From an uncultured Helicobacteraceae bacterium (GTDB lineage: Bacteria > Campylobacterota > Campylobacteria > Campylobacterales > Helicobacteraceae), in assembly GCA_944323885.1 (NCBI GenBank), contig CALUUD010000001.1, forward strand, positions 496,001 to 560,000: 64,000 bases of DNA, read 5' to 3'. Shown here piece by piece: positions 9,200 through 18,440 of this stretch (positions are counted from its first letter, which is position 1; each line of letters starts with the position of its first letter). The notes below the pieces were generated by a model. It saw nothing but the letters and a program-made list of their open reading frames with translations, searched no databases and was not told where the DNA came from. Both the position numbers and the translations under genes were made by a program.

Positions 9200-10387
9200 A
9201 TGTTAATTAGTGCAATATTTATAATATTTTATACAATACCAGTTTGCTTAATAGCTATATTGCAAATAAAGCATATAAAAGCAAATAATAAAGTTGTAAT
9301 TTTAGATTCTAGAGATTTTAATATTGCTAGAGAGTATGCAATTATTAGTCAGTATTTTCATCTATTAGAATCTATCTTTAGTGCAATCTTATTTATATTT
9401 TGGATTAATTTAGGTTTTCCTATATTGCAAGAAATATTTGGATATGGAATTGTTAATGAAATTTTATATGTAGTTTTATTTTTAATTATTAATTCTATTT
9501 TAATGTTGCCAATTTCTGCGTACAAGACATTGGTTATTGATAAGAGTTTTGGTTTTAGTAAAACTACTATTAAGCTTTATATAATTGATACCATAAAATC
9601 ATTTGCTATGCTTGTAATTTTTGCTACATTAGTAGTTGCAGTTTTGATTTATTTTATTAATAATTTTACAAATTGGTGGATTTTTGGATTTATTTTAATG
9701 TCTTTAGTTGTAATACTTATAAATCTTATTTATCCAACTATTATTGCCCCGCTTTTTAATAAATTTACTCCTCTTGATGATGAGACTTTAAAGTCAAAAA
9801 TTATAAATATGATGAATAGTGTTGGTTTTAAAGCAAATGGGATATTTGTTATGGATGCAAGCAAGAGAGATGGCAGACTTAATGCTTATTTTGGTGGTCT
9901 TGGAAAAAGCAAAAGAGTTGTTTTATTTGATACTTTATTATCAAAGGTTACACAAAATGAATTACTTGCTATTTTGGGGCATGAGCTTGCTCACTTTAAA
10001 CATAAAGATTTAATTAAAAATATATGTATAGTTTCTCTAGTGTTATTTAGTTTATTCTTTGTTGCAGGTAATTTGCCTAATTTTATATTTGATGGATTTG
10101 AAAAAAATGCAGCAAGTATTATTTGTATTCTTGTGCTTATTTCATCATTAATATCATTTTATTTTTTACCTATTATTAATTATTTTAGTAGAAGGGCAGA
10201 ATATAAAGCTGATAAGTTTGGTTCTGTATTAACTAATGAAAATGATTTAAGTAATGCACTTGTAAAGCTTATTAATGAAAATAAAGCATTTCCTTATTCA
10301 CATAAAGTATATATATTTTTTTATATGTCTCATCCTCCATTGCTTGATAGATTAAAGGCATTAAATTATAAATTTGATGAAAATTAA
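9200..10387 (+). CDS. M48-family membrane zinc protease (Ste24/CAAX protease 1 type)
   Basis: A 395-residue integral-membrane metalloprotease. Four or five hydrophobic segments precede the zinc motif HELAH at residues 261-265, two more follow, and the third ligand is the glutamate in RRAEYKADKFG near residue 335. This is the full Ste24 layout rather than the shorter HtpX. Bacterial members are thought to cleave or survey membrane proteins. RBS AGAGG is placed well before the ATG. It overlaps prmC by 11 bases, an arrangement also seen in H. pylori. Confidence 0.93.
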   Translation: MLISAIFIIFYTIPVCLIAILQIKHIKANNKVVILDSRDFNIAREYAIISQYFHLLESIFSAILFIFWINLGFPILQEIFGYGIVNEILYVVLFLIINSILMLPISAYKTLVIDKSFGFSKTTIKLYIIDTIKSFAMLVIFATLVVAVLIYFINNFTNWWIFGFILMSLVVILINLIYPTIIAPLFNKFTPLDDETLKSKIINMMNSVGFKANGIFVMDASKRDGRLNAYFGGLGKSKRVVLFDTLLSKVTQNELLAILGHELAHFKHKDLIKNICIVSLVLFSLFFVAGNLPNFIFDGFEKNAASIICILVLISSLISFYFLPIINYFSRRAEYKADKFGSVLTNENDLSNALVKLINENKAFPYSHKVYIFFYMSHPPLLDRLKALNYKFDEN

Positions 10388-11192
10388 AGATGCTTTATAT
10401 ATAGCAAGACAAAATCATAATAACTCTAGGGGATTACTAGAGTGTGAGATTCTATTAAGTTATATTTTAAAAAAAGATAGAATCTTTTTACATACATATA
10501 GCAATTTTGAAATCACAAATAGTGATTTTGAGTTATTATTAACCTATATTGATAAACTTAATGATAATTATCCAATAGAATATATTACAAATAAAGTTAG
10601 TTTTTATTCGCAATATTTTTATATTGATGAAAATGCATTAATACCGCGTCCAGAGACTGAGCTTCTTATTGATTGTACATCTAAATTGATTGTGCAAAAC
10701 AATATTAAAAAGATATTTGAAATAGGTGTAGGAAGCGGTATTGTAAGCATAATGCTTTGTTTGTTGCATAAAGATTTAGAAGTTATTGCTATAGATAAGT
10801 CAAATAAGGCATTAGAGGTTGCAAAAAAAAATATTCAATTAAAGTCCGTATTAGATAATTCATTAAAAAGTAGAATCAGACTTATTGAAGGTAACTTGCT
10901 TGATGGAATAAATAGAAGTAAAAGTGATTTTATAGTATCAAACCCACCATATATTGCAAATTCATACAAGATACCACCAAATCTAAAATTCGAGCCAAGA
11001 GAAGCTTTATTTGGTGGGAACAAAGGTGATGAAATACTTCTGGATATAATTAAACTTGATGCAAAATATTTATGTTGTGAGATAGGATATAATCAAGAAT
11101 ATTTGAAAGATTATTTAACAAAATATGATAAGGTTAGCTTTTATAAAGATTATTCAAATTTTGTGCGAGGTTTTGTCGCACAAAAATTTTAA
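10377..11192 (+). CDS. prmC: Release factor glutamine methyltransferase
   Basis: Methylates the glutamine of the GGQ motif in RF1 and RF2 using S-adenosylmethionine. The 271-residue protein shows the SAM loop EIGVGSGIVSI (about residues 115-125) and the substrate-binding NPPY at 189-192, followed by the FEPREALFGG segment typical of PrmC. The ATG at 10377 is one codon after a possible TTG and lies within the end of the protease gene. The last coding bases form the arm of a terminator hairpin. A run of nine A bases occurs in the coding sequence near 10812. Confidence 0.95.
   Translation: MKIKDALYIARQNHNNSRGLLECEILLSYILKKDRIFLHTYSNFEITNSDFELLLTYIDKLNDNYPIEYITNKVSFYSQYFYIDENALIPRPETELLIDCTSKLIVQNNIKKIFEIGVGSGIVSIMLCLLHKDLEVIAIDKSNKALEVAKKNIQLKSVLDNSLKSRIRLIEGNLLDGINRSKSDFIVSNPPYIANSYKIPPNLKFEPREALFGGNKGDEILLDIIKLDAKYLCCEIGYNQEYLKDYLTKYDKVSFYKDYSNFVRGFVAQKF
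11159..11192 (+). terminator. Intrinsic terminator embedded in the 3' end of prmC
   Basis: A perfect ten-base stem (11159-11168 and 11176-11185) with a seven-base loop, rich in GC for this genome, is followed by a T-rich tract running into 11210. The stem and loop encode the last residues of PrmC, so the terminator overlaps coding sequence and closes the long run that starts near 2141. Confidence 0.8.
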
Positions 11193-11349
11193 TTTATTTT
11201 TTTGAAAAAACAAGAATGTTTTAAAAATTGTTTGTATGTAGAGAATCTAGATATCCTAAATTAGTGTATTTATTATCTACTTTTACTAAATATTATTATT
11301 TTAATTGCTTTATGGTATTTATTGTTATAGATTTATTTTTGAGGTTTTA

Positions 11350-12468
11350 ATGAAACTAAAGATTTGTGTATTAAGTGATTATAAAGATGAATGGTTAAGG
11401 GATATGTTAAAAAAAATATCCCCAAATAATGATTCAAAAATATATATTGATGATTTTGAATTAGATTTTCAAGTTTGCAATAGCGCTATTGATTGTGATT
11501 ATGTTGTAGTGCTTAATAAAGTTAATAAAAACACTATTGTAAAAACAAAGAGAATCATTGCATTACAACAAGAGCCATATATAAGAGAATCTAGACAATA
11601 TGCAATACCTTTTAAAAATGAATGGGCTATTAGTGCTGATTATTATTTATTTTGTGATACTGTTCTTGCTTTTAATGATGGCTTATTTGAAGATAAGCAA
11701 TTAATATCAACAAATCCAAAGACATTTATAATCAATAATACAAAATTTATAAAACATCATCCAGCACTTTATTTTTTATTTGGTGATATTGATTATAAAA
11801 ATTTATGCACACTTCCTGCTCCAGTTAAAACAAAAGATATATCTTGTATAGCTAGTTTTGATAAAAAAGCTTTCTATGGTCATCTAGATAGAATAAAGTT
11901 TGTTAAAGCTCTTAAAAAATCAAGAATTGGACATAGAATTGATTTCTTTGGTAATAAAACTGAATATGAGTTAAAAGAAAAAAAAGATGGAATCATCCCA
12001 TATAAATACACAATTGCTATAGAAAATAACTCACAAGATGATTATATAAGTGAAAAAATTATGGATGCTTATCTTGGATATAGTATCCCTATTTATTTCG
12101 GTGCAGGTAATATTGATAAATATTTTCCTAAAAATTCATTTATTAAAATTGATATTTATAATTTAGAGGATTCTATAAAAATTATTGAAGATATTTTAGA
12201 TTCTGATTTTTATGAGGAAAATTTTAATTCATTGCTACAGGCAAGAAGCTTGGTTATAAATAAATATTCTATGCTTCATTCTTTATCTAAACATATTATT
12301 TATGATGCTAAACAATACAGTAATGATATAAAAAAAGAAATTTATATTTATAAATACAAACGACCTATGAAATATGTTTTGAAATATTGGTATTGTGTCT
12401 TATGGTATGGTTTATTAAGTGTTATTACCAATGGTGAAAGCAAGAGTAGATTAAAAGAATTATATTAG
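11350..12468 (+). CDS. GT10 alpha-(1,3/4)-fucosyltransferase-like protein
   Basis: A 372-residue glycosyltransferase of family GT10. The C-terminal half has the family core: YKYTIAIENN, then DDYISEKIMDA, then SIPIYFGAGNI, matching the GDP-fucose-binding region of Helicobacter FutA/FutB, which decorate O-antigen with Lewis-type fucose. The N-terminal part is divergent. Unlike H. pylori futA, I see no poly-C tract and no C-terminal heptad repeats. The ATG at 11350 has GAGG five bases upstream. It lies downstream of prmC, as futA lies near prmC in H. pylori, and its stop overlaps that of gpsA on the other strand. Fucose is the likely donor sugar, but that is inference. Confidence 0.85.
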   Translation: MKLKICVLSDYKDEWLRDMLKKISPNNDSKIYIDDFELDFQVCNSAIDCDYVVVLNKVNKNTIVKTKRIIALQQEPYIRESRQYAIPFKNEWAISADYYLFCDTVLAFNDGLFEDKQLISTNPKTFIINNTKFIKHHPALYFLFGDIDYKNLCTLPAPVKTKDISCIASFDKKAFYGHLDRIKFVKALKKSRIGHRIDFFGNKTEYELKEKKDGIIPYKYTIAIENNSQDDYISEKIMDAYLGYSIPIYFGAGNIDKYFPKNSFIKIDIYNLEDSIKIIEDILDSDFYEENFNSLLQARSLVINKYSMLHSLSKHIIYDAKQYSNDIKKEIYIYKYKRPMKYVLKYWYCVLWYGLLSVITNGESKSRLKELY

Positions 12469-13394
12469 AATTCAAAGTTGGTTCCTATTAATTCTCTTGC
12501 ACTATCACGAGGTGATTTTCCATTTATAATTTGATATACTTGATTTGCTATAGGGGTGTAAATATTGTGTTTTGTTGCAAGTTTTACTACAGCTTGCACA
12601 CTTAATACTCCTTCTGCAATTTCTCCTAATTCATCTAATATATTCTTTAGTTGCTTGTTTTGTGCAAGTGCATTACCTACACGATAATTCCTTGATAGTA
12701 TTGAATTTGCAGTTAAAAATAAATCACCAGCACCACTTAATCCAAGAAATGTAGATTCTTTTGCACCAAAATACATACCAAATCTACACATTTCTACCAA
12801 GCCTCTTGCAACTATAGAGGCTTTTGCATTATTTCCTAGATTTAATCCATCGCTAATTCCACCTGCAATTGCAATAATATTTTTGTATGCACCAGCAACC
12901 TCTCCACCTATGATGTCATTATTGAAATATATTTTCATAAAATTAGGAAATATTGTTGCTATGCTTTCTATATTAGATTCTGTATGGATATTTAATGCAC
13001 ATGGCATACCCTCTAATACTTCTTTTGCAAATGATGGACCCATTAAATAACCAATTTTTAGATTTGGAAAATATTCTTTAAAAATATCACTTATAAAAGC
13101 TCCAGTTTCTATCTCTATACCTTTTGATGCTACAATAATAATAGAATCTTCTTCAAACTCTATATTTTGTAGCCATTCTCTTATAGCTTGGCTTTTTATT
13201 GTTATTATTATATATTTACATTTTAGTGCATCTTTTAGATCAATTTGTTTTACTTTATGAGAATAATATGTATTTAAAAACTTTAATTCTCTTCTTGATG
13301 CAATACCTACATTATTTTTTTGACTAAAACAAAATGCAAGTGCTCTTCCCCAAACTCCACCACCAATTACTGCTATATCTATTTTTTCATTCAT
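12465..13394 (-). CDS. gpsA: NAD(P)-dependent glycerol-3-phosphate dehydrogenase
   Basis: Reduces dihydroxyacetone phosphate to sn-glycerol-3-phosphate for phospholipid synthesis. The 309-residue protein starts with a Rossmann motif (GGGVWGRALA), has the conserved GPSFAKEV and KNIIAIAGG segments with the catalytic lysine, and the LSGAGDLFLT region. In H. pylori gpsA stands next to glyQ; here it has moved about 8 kb away, next to argS. Its stop overlaps the stop of the convergent fucosyltransferase gene by a few bases. Confidence 0.97.
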   Translation of the reverse strand: MNEKIDIAVIGGGVWGRALAFCFSQKNNVGIASRRELKFLNTYYSHKVKQIDLKDALKCKYIIITIKSQAIREWLQNIEFEEDSIIIVASKGIEIETGAFISDIFKEYFPNLKIGYLMGPSFAKEVLEGMPCALNIHTESNIESIATIFPNFMKIYFNNDIIGGEVAGAYKNIIAIAGGISDGLNLGNNAKASIVARGLVEMCRFGMYFGAKESTFLGLSGAGDLFLTANSILSRNYRVGNALAQNKQLKNILDELGEIAEGVLSVQAVVKLATKHNIYTPIANQVYQIINGKSPRDSARELIGTNFEF

Positions 13395-13415
13395 TATTGT
13401 TAATTGACACCCCTT

Positions 13416-14984
13416 TTACATCTTTGTTTTTGCTTCAATCCCCATCAATCTTAATCCAGTAGTAATTGATATGGATACTATTTTTAATATGCATAATATA
13501 CTTCCTTCATTTGGAGTATCAATAATTTTTGATGCGTTGTAGCAGGAATGAAGTTTTGAGGCTAGATTTTTTAAGTATTCAGGTAATTTTTGTATAGCAT
13601 ATTCATCAAATGAATTTTGTAATACTTTTTGGAGTAATAATGCATTGATTAATAATTCTTTCCATATAGAATCCACATTATTAAAATCATATGATATTTT
13701 TGCACTACTCTTTTGTAGTATTGTATGGATTCTAGCATTTGCATAATTTATATAGTATAGAGGATTATTGGAATCCTCATTTTTTAATATATCAATATCA
13801 AATTCTAAGTGAGTATCTGCTTTTTTACTTACAAATATGAACCTAAGTGCATCAATGCCTATATCATCTATTACATCTTGCATTAAGATAAAGTTGCCAG
13901 CTCTTTTACTCATTTTATAAGGTTTTCCACCTTTTAATAGGCTTACCATTTGAGATAATATTACATCAAGTTTATTGCTATCATATCCTAAAAAATCAAT
14001 ACTAGATTTAATTCTTGCTACATATCCATGATGATCTGCTCCCCATATATTTATGTATGAGTCATATTGGCGTTTGAATTTATTATCATGATATATAATA
14101 TCACCTGCCAAATATGTTGGTTCACCATTTTCTCTTATAATCACTCTATCTTTTTCATCTCCATTTAGGCTTGATTTTAACCATACTTTAGAATCTTTAT
14201 TGTAAATAGCATTATTTTCTTTTAGTTTTTTTAATACACCATCTAATTCATTAATTAATGATTTTTCACTTACAAAATAATCAAATGATATTTTCGCATC
14301 TTCTAATGTGGATTGTATTAATTTAATCATTGCCTTTATTCCAAATTGTGCAATGGTTTTTATTTCTGAATTAATAAATACTTGTTGTCCAATTGCATCT
14401 ATTGCTTCTTTTGCTATATCTGTTATATATTCTCCACGATAAAATTCATCTGGATATTCTACCTCAAGCCCTAGAAGTTCTTTTCCTGCTAAAAGTATAG
14501 AAGTTCCTAACATATCAATTTGGCTTCCAGCATCATTTATATAATATTCTTTTTTGATATCATATCCTAAATGGATGCCTATTCTAGATAGTATATCACC
14601 AAATATAGCTCCTCTTGCATGTCCTATATGAAGAGGTCCTGTTGGATTTGCGCTGACAAATTCAATTAATATTTTTTTGCTATGCTTACTTTTTGCAAAA
14701 TTATCTGGATTTGTTATTACATCTTTTGCGATTTTTTCTAAAAATTTATCACTTATTTCGATATTAATAAACCCATTTACTATACTTACAGATTTAAATT
14801 CATACAATGACTCTATTTTTTTTTTGATATTTTCCGCTATTTCGTTAGGACTTTTCTTTTGTTGTTTTGCTAATATTAATGCTATTGGTGTAGAAAAATG
14901 TCCCATTTTTGGGTTTTTGGGAATCTCTAAGACAACATCCTCACCAATATTTGAATCTAATATTTCTTTTATGTGTTTATACAT
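13416..14984 (-). CDS. argS: Arginyl-tRNA synthetase
   Basis: Class I synthetase of 522 residues. The HIGH motif appears as HIGHARGA (about residues 117-124), the second signature as KMSKRAGN, and the C-terminal tRNA-binding helical domain follows. The N-terminal domain is present. A run of ten A bases on the coding strand (14816-14825 as T on the + strand) encodes three lysines and part of an isoleucine near residue 54, a possible slippage site in an essential gene. tatA ends seven bases upstream, as in H. pylori. Confidence 0.97.
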   Translation of the reverse strand: MYKHIKEILDSNIGEDVVLEIPKNPKMGHFSTPIALILAKQQKKSPNEIAENIKKKIESLYEFKSVSIVNGFINIEISDKFLEKIAKDVITNPDNFAKSKHSKKILIEFVSANPTGPLHIGHARGAIFGDILSRIGIHLGYDIKKEYYINDAGSQIDMLGTSILLAGKELLGLEVEYPDEFYRGEYITDIAKEAIDAIGQQVFINSEIKTIAQFGIKAMIKLIQSTLEDAKISFDYFVSEKSLINELDGVLKKLKENNAIYNKDSKVWLKSSLNGDEKDRVIIRENGEPTYLAGDIIYHDNKFKRQYDSYINIWGADHHGYVARIKSSIDFLGYDSNKLDVILSQMVSLLKGGKPYKMSKRAGNFILMQDVIDDIGIDALRFIFVSKKADTHLEFDIDILKNEDSNNPLYYINYANARIHTILQKSSAKISYDFNNVDSIWKELLINALLLQKVLQNSFDEYAIQKLPEYLKNLASKLHSCYNASKIIDTPNEGSILCILKIVSISITTGLRLMGIEAKTKM

Positions 14985-14991
14985 AAATGCT

Positions 14992-15249
14992 CTATACTTT
15001 TTTTATATTTTCTGTTTCTTGTATAGATGCTTCATTTACTTTTGTATTAGGATTATTTTCTACTTCTTTTGTATTAATATCAGTTTTATTTTGCACAACT
15101 TCTTCTAAATCATCATCTTTTACTGCTTTCTTAAAGTTTTTAATACCGCTTCCTAATCCCTTTGCTAAATCCGGAATTTTCTTTGCACCAAACAATAAAA
15201 CAACAATAGCTAAAATAATCAATAATTCTGGAACACTAGGCATTGCCAT
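14992..15249 (-). CDS. tatA: Sec-independent (Tat) translocase subunit TatA
   Basis: An 85-residue protein with one N-terminal membrane helix (about residues 7-22), the [14 protein letters not shown] hinge and amphipathic helix, and an acidic tail, the pattern of TatA, which forms the pore for folded Tat substrates. It has an AAGAGGA ribosome site and its own promoter-like box upstream. tatB and tatC are not in the window. Confidence 0.95.
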   Translation of the reverse strand: MAMPSVPELLIILAIVVLLFGAKKIPDLAKGLGSGIKNFKKAVKDDDLEEVVQNKTDINTKEVENNPNTKVNEASIQETENIKKV

Positions 15250-15281
15250 ATTTAAATCCTCTTAATAACTTTTGTTTAGGT

Positions 15282-15287
15282 ATTATA
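15282..15287 (-). promoter_or_regulatory. Candidate -10 box for tatA-argS
   Basis: TATAAT on the - strand, 33 bases upstream of the tatA start. It is the housekeeping-type -10 element of Helicobacter, where -35 boxes are usually poor. Confidence 0.55.
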
Positions 15288-15331
15288 TAAATAGTGTATT
15301 TTATAATAAAAAGTATAAAATTCAACATTTT

Positions 15332-15850
15332 TTAGTATGATTGACATTCTCTAAACATTCTATCAAAATAATTAATAGAATCTTTTATGTATTGCTTATT
15401 TTGACTTATTAATAATATTTCATAATTTATATCAAATGCACTTTTTGACCAATTTGCAGATCCAAAAATTATTGATGTATCATCTATTATTGCCAACTTA
15501 TTATGCATAATCCCATAATATTTTCCATTTTGTGAAGTTTTGCCTTTTAATGTACATACATTAATATTCTTTAATTTTGCTAAATATCCTATTGTTGATT
15601 TATCATCATCAATATTTGTTTTGTGGTCATATATAATTTTAAAATTTATTCCTCTTTTTGCTGTATCTCTAATTGCTTTGCTTATTTCTCTATTTGTAAA
15701 ACTATAAACTGCTATTTTTACTTCTTTTTTTGCTTTTTTAATTTCTTTAATGAGTTCATTAACAGCATCTTTAGCTTGATATGGCATAAAATATATAGAA
15801 TCTGCAAATGCAAAGCATTGTAAAAGTATAATTAGAATTATATTTTTCAT
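15332..15850 (-). CDS. nucT: Secreted phospholipase-D-family nuclease (NucT)
   Basis: A 172-residue protein with an N-terminal signal sequence (first 17 residues) and one complete HKD motif, H116, K118, D123 followed by GSAN (residues 130-133). Single-HKD proteins of this size are dimeric nucleases of the Nuc/EDTA-resistant type. In H. pylori NucT (HP0323) is a membrane-associated nuclease linked to use of external DNA. The position next to gmk, the acidic protein, tatA and argS is the same. It has its own -10 box and diverges from the acidic protein gene. Confidence 0.9.
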   Translation of the reverse strand: MKNIILIILLQCFAFADSIYFMPYQAKDAVNELIKEIKKAKKEVKIAVYSFTNREISKAIRDTAKRGINFKIIYDHKTNIDDDKSTIGYLAKLKNINVCTLKGKTSQNGKYYGIMHNKLAIIDDTSIIFGSANWSKSAFDINYEILLISQNKQYIKDSINYFDRMFRECQSY

Positions 15851-15883
15851 GATATTCCTTAAGTAATGTATTTTTGTAATTGA

Positions 15884-15889
15884 ATTATA
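15884..15889 (-). promoter_or_regulatory. Candidate -10 box for nucT
   Basis: TATAAT on the - strand, 34 bases before the nucT ATG, in the 171-base divergent intergenic region. Confidence 0.5.
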
Positions 15890-15938
15890 TTTATAATGTT
15901 AGTATAATCTACAACTTTAATTTATTTTTAGATATCAA

Positions 15939-15944
15939 TATAAT
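15939..15944 (+). promoter_or_regulatory. Candidate -10 box for the acidic protein-gmk pair
   Basis: TATAAT on the + strand about 78 bases before the ATG at 16022. A second TATAAT lies at 15903-15908. The remainder of this 171-base gap shows no other feature. Confidence 0.45.
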
Positions 15945-16021
15945 AGTGATAGTCGTTGATTTGTATTCATAATGTTGTTAGAATACAGAGAACATAGCAT
16001 ATGTTTGTTTATGGAGAATTA

Positions 16022-17830
16022 ATGAAATTTTTACTTGTTAATACAAATGCTGCAGTTAAAAAAATTTTTAGTATTGCTGCTAGAAAAGCTTCCATTCGTC
16101 TTGATTTTGCTAATTCTATTCAAGAAATTTCTATTCAGGAAGATTATGCTTGCATATTTGTAGATGATGGTGTGTTGCACACAGGTAATCTTCAAAGTAT
16201 TAAAAATAAGATGATAACTACAAAGTTTTGTCTTATAATGTCTAAAGATTCTGAAACAATACCAGATTTTGATAGTTATATTAAGAAACCATTTTTGCCT
16301 ACAGATATTTATGAGGTATTAAAGCAAGAAAAGCAAAGTGATATGAATTTTTCATCTTTTGATGCAGAAACTCAAGATGACTATAGTAATATTAACTACA
16401 ATAACATTAATACTAGACATGGAATTAATCATATAAACTTACTTGATGATATGGATGATACTAATATGGTTTCTGATATGAATAGTGGTATCAATAATAT
16501 AGATTTATCTGAATTTAGTGATAATGATGATGAGTTTTTATCCGGTATTAGAGATTCTACATCGATAACTAATCAAAATAATGAAGAAGCAAAATTTACA
16601 TATGATAATTATAATAGCCCTATGGATATGGCTGAAACTATAAGTGATAGTTCATTCAACATATTAGATGAATCTAATTCTTTTGATCTAAATGACAGTG
16701 TTAGTTTGCCTCAGGATTCTACTGACTTCAATTCAACACATATTTTTGATGATTCTAAAGATTTTTTAGCTTCTGAGAGTGACTTTGGACATAATACTAT
16801 AGATACAGATAATGTAGTAAAAGATGATGATAACCATAATACAAATTTCAAAATAGAGTCTAACATGAATAATATAAATAATAATACAAGTAATGATGAT
16901 ATAGATTTTAGTTCAATTTTTGCATTACAAGATGAGTTTTTAAAAGATCAAAATAAAGATAAACCAAAGGGTGTTATTGGTGGTGATATATATATAAAAA
17001 AAGATACAAATAGTCAAATAGATCACAATGATGAGAATTCATTAGGTGGTGCAGATAAAGATAGTTTTGAAATACCATTTCAAGATAATAATACAGCTAA
17101 CAATAATTCATTAACTAGTATAAGCAGCAATAATTTAGATATTAATACATCTATTGGAGCGAATAGTCTTGATGATATTAATGATATTAATCTTAATAAT
17201 AATCTTTCAGATCCATCTGTAATAGAAAATCAACAAGTAGATAGTAGTAATTTTTCAGAATCTGTTGTTGATTTTGATATTGATAAATTAAGCGATGAGG
17301 AGCTAGATGAGCTTGATGATGAAACATTATTAAAACTGCAAGAGGATAGTATCGCAAGCTCAGTTATTGATAATGAGCCAAAAATATTAAACAAGGATGA
17401 TATTAATGAAGTAGCTACAATTTTAGAAGATACACAAAGTACTAGTTCGAGTGATACTTTAGATACTATTGAGTTTAAAATGGAGAATAATGAATTAGAT
17501 TCTCTTACTCAAGAGGCACTAAGTGAAGCTATTGATGAAACTAATATGGATAATGATTTTAATTTTGATAATGAATTGTCATCTTTAGATAGCCCATTAT
17601 TATCTAATGCGATTGAAACCCATCCATCTGATAAAGATATCCATGTAGATAATTCTTTGGATAAACCTATAAATTTTGAAAGTGGATCTAGTAGTTCTAC
17701 TCCAAATGTATTAAGTAATCCTAATTTAGATTTAACTGAGATTGTCAAATCATTTCCTGTTGATAAATTAAGAGAACTTTTAAGTGGTGTTCAAATTACA
17801 ATAAATATTACTTTCCCAACAAAAAAGTAG
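16022..17830 (+). CDS. Acidic, low-complexity protein with receiver-like N-terminus (HP0322-like)
   Basis: About 602 residues from the ATG at 16022, which has GGAG five bases upstream; an earlier in-frame ATG at 16001 lacks one. Residues 1-105 resemble a response-regulator receiver fold (hydrophobic strands, FVDD near residue 49, and a KKPFLPTDIYEVL ending like the conserved K-P of receivers). Residues 110-560 are rich in Asp, Asn, Ser and Glu and probably disordered. The last 30 residues form a separate conserved-looking tail (LTEIVKSFPVDKLRELLSG). H. pylori has a poly-glutamate protein in the same place beside gmk. Function unknown; a scaffold or polarity role is only a guess. Confidence 0.8.
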   Translation: MKFLLVNTNAAVKKIFSIAARKASIRLDFANSIQEISIQEDYACIFVDDGVLHTGNLQSIKNKMITTKFCLIMSKDSETIPDFDSYIKKPFLPTDIYEVLKQEKQSDMNFSSFDAETQDDYSNINYNNINTRHGINHINLLDDMDDTNMVSDMNSGINNIDLSEFSDNDDEFLSGIRDSTSITNQNNEEAKFTYDNYNSPMDMAETISDSSFNILDESNSFDLNDSVSLPQDSTDFNSTHIFDDSKDFLASESDFGHNTIDTDNVVKDDDNHNTNFKIESNMNNINNNTSNDDIDFSSIFALQDEFLKDQNKDKPKGVIGGDIYIKKDTNSQIDHNDENSLGGADKDSFEIPFQDNNTANNNSLTSISSNNLDINTSIGANSLDDINDINLNNNLSDPSVIENQQVDSSNFSESVVDFDIDKLSDEELDELDDETLLKLQEDSIASSVIDNEPKILNKDDINEVATILEDTQSTSSSDTLDTIEFKMENNELDSLTQEALSEAIDETNMDNDFNFDNELSSLDSPLLSNAIETHPSDKDIHVDNSLDKPINFESGSSSSTPNVLSNPNLDLTEIVKSFPVDKLRELLSGVQITINITFPTKK

Positions 17831-17832
17831 TA

Positions 17833-18438
17833 ATGAGAGATTCTAATATTATCATAATATCTGGTCCAAGCGGGGCTGGGAAGTCAAGTTTGTGTAATAA
17901 GTTATTTGAATATTTAGATAATATTTATTTCTCTATATCCTCTACTACTAGATATATGAGAGATGGCGAGATAGATGGAGTGCATTATTACTTTGTTTCT
18001 CATGAAGAGTTTATGAATGGTATTGAAAATAATCTTTTTTTAGAATGGGCAAAGGTTCATAATAACTATTATGGTACACAAAAAAAACAGATAGATGATG
18101 CATTAGAACAAGGTAAGCTTGTATTATTTGATGTTGATGTGCAAGGTCAAAGGTCTATTAAACAATTTTATCCCAATGCAACATCTATTTTTATCACAAC
18201 ACCTAATATGTCTATATTGGAACATAGGCTAAAAAGTAGAGCTTTAGACAACAAGGAAAGTATAGATACACGTTTGAATCTTGCTTATAATGAAATAAAA
18301 TCAGTTAGTAATTTTGATTTTGTCATTGTTAATGATGACTTCAATGTATCATTTGATGGATTTTTAAGTATTGTTAAGTCTGTTTATTTTAAAAACACAG
18401 AATCTTATAGTACTAATTTGATTAATACTTGGAAATAG
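17833..18438 (+). CDS. gmk: Guanylate kinase
   Basis: Phosphorylates GMP to GDP. The 201-residue length is standard. The P-loop SGPSGAGKSSL is at residues 10-20, and the GMP-binding SSTTRYMRDGE and GVHYYF segments follow. It starts two bases after the acidic protein stop, so the two are co-transcribed. It ends two bases before the convergent ABC transporter stop. Confidence 0.97.
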   Translation: MRDSNIIIISGPSGAGKSSLCNKLFEYLDNIYFSISSTTRYMRDGEIDGVHYYFVSHEEFMNGIENNLFLEWAKVHNNYYGTQKKQIDDALEQGKLVLFDVDVQGQRSIKQFYPNATSIFITTPNMSILEHRLKSRALDNKESIDTRLNLAYNEIKSVSNFDFVIVNDDFNVSFDGFLSIVKSVYFKNTESYSTNLINTWK

Positions 18439-18440
18439 CT

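Noticed and set aside
10812-10820. A9 tract in prmC as a contingency locus
   Set aside because: Lysine/asparagine codons in an AT-rich genome give such runs; the frame is intact and the gene is housekeeping.
11193-11349. Possible tRNA or small RNA gene in the gap after prmC
   Set aside because: The sequence is almost all A/T with no cloverleaf arms, no T-loop and no CCA end.
16022-17830. Surface adhesin or S-layer protein because of Asp/Asn-rich repeats
   Set aside because: No signal peptide, and the N-terminus looks like a cytosolic receiver fold; no regular repeat period is seen.
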